Shown piece by piece: positions 54,876-64,000 of a stretch of 64,000 bases of DNA. The stretch lies in NCBI GenBank assembly GCA_918026815.1, contig CAKJVC010000067.1, positions 1 through 64,000 on the forward strand. The letters are read 5' to 3'. This DNA comes from Chalara sp. BL73 (Eukaryota > Ascomycota > Leotiomycetes > Helotiales). How positions within the stretch are numbered: position 1 is the stretch's first letter; every line of letters begins with the position of its first letter. The translations under genes were made by a program, and so were the position numbers. The notes beneath the pieces were generated by a model. It did not search any database, was not told the origin of the DNA, and saw nothing but the letters and a program-made list of their open reading frames with translations.

Positions 54876-56114
54876 ATGGGCACACAGATGGACTTCTCCT
54901 ACATGGCCGCCCCGTGGGCGGCGGTACCCTCGGGCCTCCCGCTAAAACAGCTCATGACGCCGTCCGGCAAACCCCCCACCGGCTCGGTACCCAATTTCCA
55001 TGATCCGGCGTCTATGCACATCATCATTCTGACTGTCTGCGGAGTTATGATAGCTCTCACCAGCATCTTCGTGGCCCTTCGCCTATGGGCCGTCATGCGC
55101 GTTACCCATACCATGGGAATCGAAGACTACGTCTGCATCATAGCTACCATTTCCTCCTTTGGCTATGCGGCTCTAATCATGTGGCTGGCGAAGGCGGCCA
55201 GGCACATGTATGATGTGCCGTACTGGTGGTTCAATGATGCTTACTGGAAGGAACGCTACGTCGAGAACACGATGCAAACCATTGCCTTTCCCGCATCCCG
55301 GAGTGCCTTCTTCCTGCTCTACATTCGTGTGTTTGGCAAAAACAACAAGCCCTTCCGGACCGCTTGCTACGTCGGCATCGTCTGGTACTCGTTATCCTAC
55401 TTGCTATTTATTCCCCTTAATGCCATTTATTGTGCGCCATCATGGGGCCACCCCTGGGCCAGCCACGACATGCTGGACAAATGCGAGCGCCTGATTCCGT
55501 TCGCTTTCTTCCTCGGCGCTTGCAACATCATCGGCGACCTTTACATTATCATCCTACCGCTGCCGATCATTGCGCGCCTGCATATGACGTTAGAGAAGAA
55601 GCTTGGAGTCATGGCTATCTTCCTGACGGGTATCTTCGTCCTAATCGCCAGTGCAATCAGCATGTTTTACCGCTACCGCCTCGTCTACGGCCACGATACT
55701 AACTGGTACGAGGGATCTCTGGTTTGCGCCACCGTCAGCGAGCTGTGTGTCGCTATCATTGCTAGCTGTATGCCATCGCTATCGTCGCTCTTCAAGCACC
55801 ACTTTAAGGACACCTCCTTCCTAGCATCCTTCCGCTCCGCCTTCTCGCGCCGCACTAACGGCTCCTCCGCCGCCAGCGGTTCTGCGCCGAAGTTCGCCCC
55901 CTGGTCCGGATACAAGGACTCCTCCAACAAAGGTTCCTTTTCCCCATCATCAAACGGCAGCAGCACGCTCAAGTCGGAGCATAGCCGCTCAGAGTCCCAG
56001 TCGCGCTTGCATGATCGTAGCTACGTCGAGCTGAACGATGTCGAAGCCGGGCGCTACGTGAAATCGATGGGTTCCGTCCACGTCGACCCCTACGATCAGC
56101 CGCACGCGCGGTAA
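54876..56114 (+). CDS. Fungal rhodopsin-domain (SAT4/PTH11-like) integral membrane protein
   Basis: Single exon, 412 aa, GC-rich and intact. Seven hydrophobic helices (IIILTVCGVMIALTSIFVAL; YVCIIATISSFGYAALIMW; ASRSAFFLLYIRVF; ACYVGIVWYSLSYLLFIPL; FFLGACNIIGDLYIIILPLP; LGVMAIFLTGIFVLIASAIS; GSLVCATVSELCVAIIASCM) match the fungal rhodopsin-domain family, including the family-typical RLWAV...GIEDYVCI and GDLYIIILPLP. No CFEM domain precedes it. The C-terminus is a 100-residue Ser-rich cytosolic tail. Members are often annotated as PTH11-like GPCRs or as satratoxin-cluster SAT4-like proteins; ligand unknown. Confidence 0.88.
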   Translation: MGTQMDFSYMAAPWAAVPSGLPLKQLMTPSGKPPTGSVPNFHDPASMHIIILTVCGVMIALTSIFVALRLWAVMRVTHTMGIEDYVCIIATISSFGYAALIMWLAKAARHMYDVPYWWFNDAYWKERYVENTMQTIAFPASRSAFFLLYIRVFGKNNKPFRTACYVGIVWYSLSYLLFIPLNAIYCAPSWGHPWASHDMLDKCERLIPFAFFLGACNIIGDLYIIILPLPIIARLHMTLEKKLGVMAIFLTGIFVLIASAISMFYRYRLVYGHDTNWYEGSLVCATVSELCVAIIASCMPSLSSLFKHHFKDTSFLASFRSAFSRRTNGSSAASGSAPKFAPWSGYKDSSNKGSFSPSSNGSSTLKSEHSRSESQSRLHDRSYVELNDVEAGRYVKSMGSVHVDPYDQPHAR

Positions 56115-58672
56115 TGAACGGTGCGCCAACGATGCCCAGAGAATAGCAGAAAGGGCCGGGGAGAGTGAGTGACTCAATGGCCATACGGAGGGACCAATGC
56201 AAAATATTTGTTTTCCTTGAGAATTGTATATCCATATCCATGTTATACATGCTATGCGGATGAATCGTGAATACCTAGTAGATAGCAGTTGTGATACCAG
56301 ACCAACCAATTTCTTACCGTTCCTTCATCGTATTACCCTGCTCGCCAGACGTGCTGTGAATGTGAAGGTTTCGGGAGTAGCGGGGCCATCCGCAAGGATA
56401 CGCCGCCGTACAGCCTATCCCATCACCATCTAACAGCAACAGTACAACCAGTCCAGCCCCCGCCAGCTTAGCTAACTATTATCGGACGAATCTTGGGTGA
56501 GGAAGTGAGCGGGTGGATAGGAGTGACGACGGATGAATGGTTGATGGGCGGGTAAGAATGAGTGAATAAGCTTTCGCTTAGGGTTAGAGTCCAAGTAAGG
56601 TTAGTTCTCCGTGAAAGGCTTGTGGCAGCTTATTGAGCTTGGCATTTGATATGGTTACATCCTCTCTTGGCAACGCCACAACTGTATTTTCACCCATGAT
56701 ACAGCACTCCACAAGCAAACGCGGGAGCAGGGGATCGAGAACCGGGGAAACATAATAGATAAGCAAGCCCGACTCTACAGCACAGCCGGATTCGCATTTG
56801 CGGGCCGACACCAAAACCATACAAAATGTGCGGGAAATGCCTCGCCTAACGGGTATTAATAGAGCGAGGCTGTTTCCTGTGATTGCCGACTTTCCAGCCT
56901 CTTTGCAACCCTGTAAGTTAATCAGAGAAGGTAGCGAAACGTTATTTATCAATCGTGTACTTTCTCTAGCCGTGCAATCCCGCTGGCGTTATCGTTAGCC
57001 CGTTATCAAGTTTTCCGGCTAACGGTAACGGTAATTGTAATTTGTGGCCGTAACAGCAGCTAGATTAGAGAAAAGGAATCCTTGTTCGATCCTGTGTACC
57101 TCTTGCGCTTGTATCACGTATCCGACATAGCCCTGGTAATTTTAGCACAACACATACCCATTCCAGCCACATGTACTAAAAGAATTTAACCAAGCAACCC
57201 TGTTCTTCTCCGTATGTCGGGCTCACTAATTCACCATTCCCTACTCACATACTCAATACACTACCTCCACGCGGCGCAGCAAGAATAGCAACATCGCCGC
57301 CACAGAGCTCGTTATTTGCTCTAATCAGCCCATTTCGGACAGTTAGAATGATAAACGGATATGATGTGCGTCAGCACACCATGGCACACTTGCTACTCGG
57401 AGTTTACGCTCTAGGCAGGCAGACAGGCAGGCATAGCGGCTATTAAAATAATGAGGTAGACAGTGGCGGTGATAAGAGATGAATATACACGCACGTTATA
57501 AAAAATAATAGGAAACACTGTTGTTAACATTACCTTATTCCATGTAGGTATTATACGGTTAATATTTTTATGAAACTGAAATTAATATACAGATATTATA
57601 ACTTAAACGCCAAAGCTTTAGCAAACGTTCACAATAATTCTTAGAAGTATATTAAATATTCGTCAATGAAAATCCTTGAAAATATTTATTATCATTATTT
57701 TGTTAAATTGAATTAACGTAGGTGATAAGATTTACTTTTACAAACCTAAGCACGGTTTACAACAGCTACTCTGAGGGTATGAGGCAGTAAGTCCATAAGC
57801 ACCACTTGTGTTACCATATATATCTGTTGCATCGCACGTGTTGCCCCAGTTCGATCTTCTTTCATGCACGGTTATCACCCACCATAAGCGAATTGCCCTG
57901 TCTAATTCATGACACTGCCACATTGATCACGCTGCAAGGGCCAACTGCTGGGATATATGGGTTAGAATCACGGCTGCGCCGCGACGCTTGGCTTTTGTGC
58001 ACGAACAGGTGGGAGGCCCATGTTCCATTATAGTGTGTAACGGCAAATACCGCCAAACAGTAAGCTAGCCGAAGACGTACAACCCTCCCAGATCTAAGGA
58101 ACAGAGGGGAGTTTGCTGAGCCGCAGCCCAATTACCCCATGTCAGCGAATGGAGTTAGAAAACCCGAAGAATTTGGCGGAGGTATTCTGTCACCAGCTGA
58201 CTCGGTTATTATTAGCTGGTTCCTGTTTGCGATAGGTTTGGATGGCCGATGGAATGGTTGCGGACCGGCCCTGCAAGGCTTACCTCTTAAGGAAGTACAG
58301 TACAAACATTCTCAGAACTAGTGAGAAGGATCAGGACCTAGTAAGATGTTACCTCGCTGGCACACGTGTTACGGCTGGCGTATTGCAAGCTGAATAGCTA
58401 CTGAGATGGGAACATTTTTATGCTGCTTTTATCTTCGCCTTTGTACAGGAAGTCCAACTCTGCCTTAGGCTTGCCGATAACTATTCCGGTTATAACAAGA
58501 GTAGAGGTCTCGGCCTGACTGGCATACTCACATGCTTAAAGGCAGTACTTTGGCAGAGGGGCTGGACTTTCAGATTAGATTCTAGCCTATATTTCACCTG
58601 ATATTCCCGTCTTGACATCTAAAGGTATCGGACATCTGATTCATCCACTGTAAGATAGACAGCTTTTCCAAA
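56115..58672. other. Long stretch without recognised genes
   Basis: About 2.6 kb. Short unconvincing open frames only. An AT-rich block spans roughly 57480-57730 and may be remains of a mutated repeat. CAGG/CAGA tandem units at about 57415-57432. Confidence 0.4.
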
Positions 58673-60734
58673 ATGGATCTCCAGTGGGAAAGTGCGGGCT
58701 CTATCATTCTTGCAGTGATACTCTGCTCAGGAATATGTGTAGATTTATCTACGATGGGTCTGGTGGTTTGTGTCCCATATGGACCTCATCGCTTTTTGAG
58801 ATGAACTCTAACCATATCAGGGCGGGGTATTCCAACTGGGAGATTTAGCGTCTCTTCTGAAGCGTCAGTTAAACAAGCTTCAAAATTTCTATCGAAGCGT
58901 CCTGAAGATCATAAACGACTTTGTAAGTGCACGAGAAGCGTCCTGTGCCTCCAGATACTAACGGTCCCCTGTAGAGCTCGGGGAGGTTCTATCGGCCATG
59001 GGGTTCAAAGCAGGTGACTGTAGTTGTCTCTTCTAAGAGACACATCATGGAGCTCAGCGAGGCATCGGAGCTTTCTCAACGGGCAGTTTATGCAGATGTA
59101 GGAAATCATCCTTCTGGATGCAGGTTTCTCAAATTAACCAATCCTTCAGATGTTTGGCTTCAAGCATACCATGAACAATCTTGATCACAATGATCATAAG
59201 GTTCAAAGATCCCGACTTTATGGTCGTTTGTTGCAGGTCAACGGTCCGGTGCAGCTGGCTCAACTGTACCCACACATAGAAGCGAGGCTTGAGAGCGTTT
59301 TCCTTGCGCAATTGAAACAAGGTAAGCAAACTAATGGTAAGCTTCCATACGTCCTGAATCTACAATAAACCGATATTCAATACACCAGGTTGGACGTCTG
59401 TCCCACTTGCCGCAACCATCAGAAAGGTTGCCTCTCAAATGATGGGTGTAATATTCTTTGGCGACAATGTCTGTGAGTAACAGGCCCTTCAGCCTCACAA
59501 ATAAATCTTAACATTTGGTAGCAAGAGATCCTGTTTTTGCTGCGGCCCTCTTGCAGTATCCTGCAGATATGGTTGCTTCTATGGCAGCCTTCCAACTCAC
59601 TCCAAACTTTCTTTCGCCGTTAGTACCAGCTTCTAGTCCTTCACTTCTATTCAAGCAGGGGAAGTCATCTAACTTACCTAGGTATGTGCATGCGCTTGTC
59701 ACAAAGCGCGGCCGTGCGATGCATACGCTGCTGGACTATATAACGCCAATCCTCAGCCGTGACCCGAAGAAGTGGGATGAGTCGCAGATGATTAAAGAGG
59801 TAAGCACCAAACTAAGCTAAATTAAACGCTATAGAACACGAGGCTCACCGAGGACATAGCTCACCATTGCTGGTAAGATGATGGAGCTGACTGAGGGCAA
59901 CGAATACTGGACCCCTGATATTTCTGCTCAAGCTCTTCTCGGCATCTGGTTTGCAGCCTCTCATCAGCCGTGGATGGTAAGTAACCACTTGCGCCATTTC
60001 AACGTCAATGGCGAACTGACGGAGTCTAACTGAATCTTGACTTTAACCTCCTCGAGTTGTGTGCTCGTCCCGAGTATGTAGAGCTCCTTCGTGAGGAAAT
60101 AGGTGATCCATCCCGCTTGAATTACGCACAGCTTCAAGATCTCCCTATTCTTGACAGTTTCATAAAAGAGACTGTTCGCATGAATCCATTGGACACCCGT
60201 AAGTGGTGTAAAAAAAGGCCAACGACCCGCCAAGCTAGAGAACGCGGGGCTAATGCTTCCAACAGTCGCGATTCGGAGGAAGGCTTTAAAGCCTTTTAAT
60301 TTCTCCAACGGAGGACCACAAGTTGTACCCGGCAATATTGCATGTGTTTCGTCCTTCAATTTAATGCATGACGAGATTAGCTATCCGAATGCCTATCGTT
60401 TTGACGGACTTCGGTTTGTTCCAACTAAGAAGGACAATAGCATGAGAGGCACAAGGCTCACCGATGTCTCAGAGAAGTTTCCTGTATGGGGATTTGGATC
60501 ATTGGCATGGTAAAGCTAAACCCAAGCCCAATTAACCAGTACTATGCTAATAGTAATGTTAAAAGCCCTGGGCGTTTCCACGCCTCATTAGTGATGAAGA
60601 TGGTCTTAGCTCATTTGGTCTCAAACTACGATTTCCGCTTCGAAGATCAGAAGGCACGCCGGCAGTTCCGCTGGGAGACGTTCACTATGCCGTATGAGAA
60701 GACCCGGGTTTTGCTTCGTCCAAGAGCTTCCTAG
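58673..60734 (+). CDS. Cytochrome P450, about 12 short exons
   Basis: Joining canonical introns gives a nearly complete P450. Exons after a short first exon (start 58673, donor uncertain near 58739): 58821-58922, 58975-59097, 59150-59320, 59389-59472, 59522-59799, 59860-59976, about 60033-60198, 60266-60509 and 60566-60734. Features in order: N-terminal hydrophobic segment [53 protein letters not shown]-helix-like [16 protein letters not shown] helix [12 protein letters not shown] (ExxR is ETVR), [15 protein letters not shown], and haem loop [16 protein letters not shown], whose Cys codon is split by an intron. This layout resembles fungal P450s of the terpenoid-oxidising type. The acceptor before [15 protein letters not shown] reads CTAACTG rather than an AG (60026-60032), so splicing there may be defective or use a downstream in-frame AG at about 60056. 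Otherwise no stop or indel. Confidence 0.75.
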
Positions 60735-62486
60735 TTTACGTAATTTCCTTAGAGTACATACTTTTTTTCATTACGTACTACACCTTGAAATAAGGCTAGT
60801 CTTTGTTATCTTTGTTTCCAGATACCACGGATACCTCTAGCGCTTGTCCTTTACATGTAGCAATAAGTAAACCACTGAATTAAGTTAAATACCATACAGT
60901 TCACATCTCAGTCTCAATATTTGCTACATATGTGAAGTACTGATCATAGGAAGATCCGTTTTGTTGCACACTTTTCAAATAGCCGTAAAGGGAGGGAACA
61001 CACAGGATCGGAGGAAAAGTGAACGAAGAAGGAATAACCACCTAACCTTGCTTCCACCTCCTATCAAATTACACGGGACAAGCCTTCTTCACTTTTAATT
61101 GCCTAAACTGAATCTCTATCTCAAATCGAAGTGACATCGATAAATGAGCCGGGTGATATTCAGCAGCCTTTATCTCTCTGGGTAGGATATTCACCTACTC
61201 CCAAATCTGAGTTAGATGATACTTATGACAAATGCTAAATGAGGCATTTAAGTTAAAGATGCTACTTGCAGCAATTTTAGTATACCTTTTAGGCTCTATA
61301 CTTCAATGTTTTTATCGGCAGCCTCAGCCTTCTCCATTGATGAAAACGTGGATGGGGTCTAGATTCGACTGGGAATGCTGCATAAAGCTTCGCCTTAGAA
61401 ATATTTAACGTGGGGTCTTTGAAAATTACTCGGTATAGCTGAAATCTCATTTACTAGAGTGGCCAGCAACTCCATCTACAGGAAATTGGTATCTTGTGCT
61501 CGGAGATCATTAGTTGGTTGGATTAAAACATTGTAGTGGGAGTTCTCCTTGCAGATGAAGCCGGATCTTGGAGTCAAGTAAAGTGGAAAGGTAGATCATA
61601 GTTGCAAGGATATGAGCATATTGAGCTCTTTGATGTGGTTGAATTTAGTAGACTTCGTAAAGTGAATATTCGTGTTTGGCGCTGGCATATGATCCGCTCT
61701 TTTGAGAGTAGTTAAAGTTAGGGGGAAGTAACGATAGGAAAGAAAGGGACCCCACAATCTCCATTGCCATTCTCAATATAATTGTTCGAGTCCCAAGTAT
61801 TGTTAATAGATTTTGAGCTCCTGAATACAAGTCAGGGGCCTCCATTTTGGCTGGAAGTGTACGCTCTGGGGTCTGAATTTGCTTTCTGTTGTACTGGGCA
61901 TGCCGCCGAACAGTATCTTCAAAATATTTGAGGTTTGAAATATGGAAAAAAATATGTGCTTATGGGTTGGCTGAGAGTGCTCTTCCATCCGGCATCTCCT
62001 CCAAGCTTGTCCACACGTCCCTCCTAAATCTTATTCTTCTATTCAACGCCCCAACCCCTCCTAAAGCACCAGCACCTAGCATTTTGTTCCTCACCGCTTA
62101 TCACGAATGGCCCGAGAGTAATTGGCGTGTACTCTCGTATTTGATATCGTTGATATGAGAACAAAATTTGTAATCTAGAATTTAAAGTTTGTTTTATGGG
62201 ATATCTTTAAGTTAAACTAGAGCTATGAACAGGTTCATCATTATTCATTTCCCTTCCCAGGGTGCAATCCTTGTGTCTAGTGTAACCACGAGATACGCAA
62301 GTATATTGTGGAACCGGAATGATAGATGATCGATTCTATGTAGATCGAGTAGGTGGCCGTTCACAGGTAGTGTAGGTTTAGCATCGGATATATCTCTGCT
62401 ATGACTGTATAGCCTCGAGCATCTTGCGAGTGATACTAGTGATCATGCACCGAGGGCTCTGAGGGTAAGTTGATAAGGGCGGGATT
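60735..62486. other. Gene-free stretch
   Basis: About 1.75 kb. Minus-strand small frames at 61645-61988 (for example MPSTTESKFRPQSVHFQPKW) are unrecognised; two adjoining frames could be one damaged reading frame. Nothing else seen. Confidence 0.4.
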
Positions 62487-64000
62487 CTAATCATCGTCTT
62501 CGCTATCTACTGGATCATATTCATCGCCATCTGGGTCGAATTTCAGCCCATAAGCATCATCTTCCAAGAACTTCATATCCTCAAGCTTATCACGCTCCTC
62601 GACCTCAAATGCAACTTCCGTTGCCCAAGAAATCTCGAGTTTCCGAAGTGCTGGATCAATTGCCTCTCGCATCTTAGCTTTAATGGGATCGGTGACTTGC
62701 CTATCGCTTGCACGACTGCCAGCGGCGCTATGATTGTTGAGAAACATATCAATCTCAGCTTCAAAGGCTGTTATTACCCGGCGGTAGCTGACTGCAAATT
62801 CAAAGTGAACATCGCTCAAAACCATGCCCATATGATCCATAATTTTCATAGAGACAGATTTGTACATTGCCAACCCGTTTTTCCTTATAAAGAGTTTATG
62901 TTCAAGCTTGTTTCGGTTGTAAACTCCCTTGCCTGGTCTGTCTTTTAGAAAATGCATAATTTAAGTTAGAAATAGCTTACCTGTGCGTTCAGAGCATTTT
63001 TCATACATGGGTGATAAATAATCCTTTATCTGGGCCGAAACCAGAGCGTGGGCATCTTGCGCCTCGTTCTTGATTTGTTTTGCTATCCTGGTTGTCTCGG
63101 CTTCAAGCATTGTGTAGAGATTGCTAAGATTATCAGCGAGCATATCAAGGTAAATGCTTAGTCTGGGAAAGCTCTGGCGAGCTAGCAGAACTGCAGCAGC
63201 TCGATCTGCAACTAGAATTTTAGAATTAGAGACAAAATCCGCCATCTCTTGTTCTATTACAGTCGTAAAGGTGTCATTCCAGACCTCTATAAAGGCTTTT
63301 TTGTAATCAGAAGCACTAACTGTGTAAGTTGAAAGTTGACCTCCATCTTTTAGATTAACTTACAGTCTTTGGTTCCAGTTGATGTCTCCCATCTCATCCT
63401 TTCGTGACCGTAGCCACTCCCCAAATCTAAAGTTTACTGCCATATGTGTATTCCATTTCATGTTAACAGTGAATTCTCTAATAGTGTCCCTAGATGCTAA
63501 GGCTGCCGTCCTTTCGGCCTCGGGCATCAGGTCATAAATTCGAGCTCGAATCATCCTCTTAACAGACTTTTCCGTTGCGAGAGCCAGTTCCTGGAATGCC
63601 TGTATTTGGATTATTAGCAACTCTTAGCTTTAGAAAGGATAGCAACCAAAGAACATACCTTCTCAAATCCCTCCAAAGGGATATGCAAAATACGCTGCAT
63701 ATTTGCCCGCTGCTCTACTGTCAACTTAGCATCCTTAGAGCAATAACGCAGCCAAGGCTTCATTGAAGACAGAAGATTTTCGACAGACTCTAGGAAAACC
63801 TGGGCATTTCGATCTCTTTGTTTCCAAGTAAATTTGATCAACCAATCCCGAAGCCTAGGAATCTGAGTGTCTGCTTTAGTTGGGAATGCCATTTTTCTTG
63901 CAGTGATGTCAGGACGCAAGTATTCCAGGTATGTCTTAGATGCTACGCAAAAGACCTGCAAGGTTGTGCCATCTGTTTCTTTGTGAATTTCTTGCAGTGT
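62487..64000 (-). CDS. Dynamin-like large GTPase (SLIP-GC-like), C-terminal part
   Basis: Minus-strand gene running off the window end, so the GTPase domain is outside. Exons seen: beyond 64000 to 63659, 63599-63364, 63319-62981 and 62941-62487, with very short introns of 59, 44 and 39 bp, all keeping frame (GFEK|AFQELALATEKS; NQR|LSASDYKKAF; ERT|DRPGKGVYNRNK). The part TQIPRLRDWLIKFTWKQRDR, then NAQVFLESVENLLSSM, matches the post-GTPase helical region of fungal proteins related to nuclear GTPase SLIP-GC of the dynamin superfamily. The remainder is helical and ends in a strongly acidic tail (DPDGDEYDPVDSEDDD). Family call rests on the helical segment only, hence moderate confidence. No defects seen. 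Confidence 0.65.

Noticed and set aside
57946..57990. T-arm-like GGGTTAGAATCAC
   Set aside because: Lacks the invariant TTCGA and has no partner stems; not a tRNA.

Overview
The window is nuclear DNA of a filamentous ascomycete (Pezizomycotina; a leotiomycete-like fungus is my guess from gene content, not proven). The evidence is short GT-AG introns of about 40-270 bp with CTAAC-type branch sites, fungal-only families (Zn2Cys6 regulator, RTA1, fungal rhodopsin/PTH11-like protein, HET domain, Cip1, secreted intradiol dioxygenase, class II peroxidase), and transposons whose coding regions are damaged by transition-type changes resembling repeat-induced point mutation (RIP).

Layout. 0-10 kb is a housekeeping block: YPP1 (partial, minus), RIX1 (plus), alpha-actinin (minus) and a short-chain dehydrogenase (plus). 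All four are recognisable end to end, but only if about nine single-base gaps, nearly all in homopolymers, are bridged. 10-15 kb is a graveyard holding a DUF3638 relic, an old Ty1/copia pol relic and a truncated monocarboxylate-type MFS relic. 15.8-17.3 kb carries an intact secreted intradiol dioxygenase. 20.0-21.8 kb is a complete pogo/Fot1-type DNA transposon with perfect 57-bp inverted ends and a transposase killed by in-frame stops. 22.3-23.1 kb is a Cip1-like secreted lyase. 24.2-25.6 kb is a decayed subtilase. 26-29 kb has an RTA1-family membrane protein and a UPC2-like Zn2Cys6 regulator. 30.5-31.6 kb is a secreted kelch/galactose-oxidase-like protein and 34.4-35.7 kb a class II haem peroxidase. 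36.1-37.9 kb is a HET-domain relic. 38.1-42.7 kb is a full-length copia LTR retrotransposon (208-bp LTRs, 5-bp target duplication CCCTC) with an extremely AT-rich interior, inserted next to or into a LINE relic.

45-61 kb is an accessory metabolic stretch: an Erg28-like protein, a 14-TM-type MFS exporter, a hemerythrin-like (HHE) protein, a P450 with an unusual I-helix, a rhodopsin-domain membrane protein and a second multi-exon P450. No backbone synthase is visible. The window ends inside a dynamin/SLIP-GC-like large GTPase gene (minus).

Functional themes. Several genes point to growth on plant matter (Cip1-like lyase, class II peroxidase, intradiol dioxygenase, kelch propeller). Others point to sterol or lipid biology (UPC2-like factor, RTA1, Erg28-like, P450s). 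A hexanucleotide repeat (TCGTTC)n lies upstream of the UPC2-like, RTA1 and peroxidase genes, in the same orientation relative to each, and may be regulatory. All family assignments were made by reading translations by eye; no database search was run.
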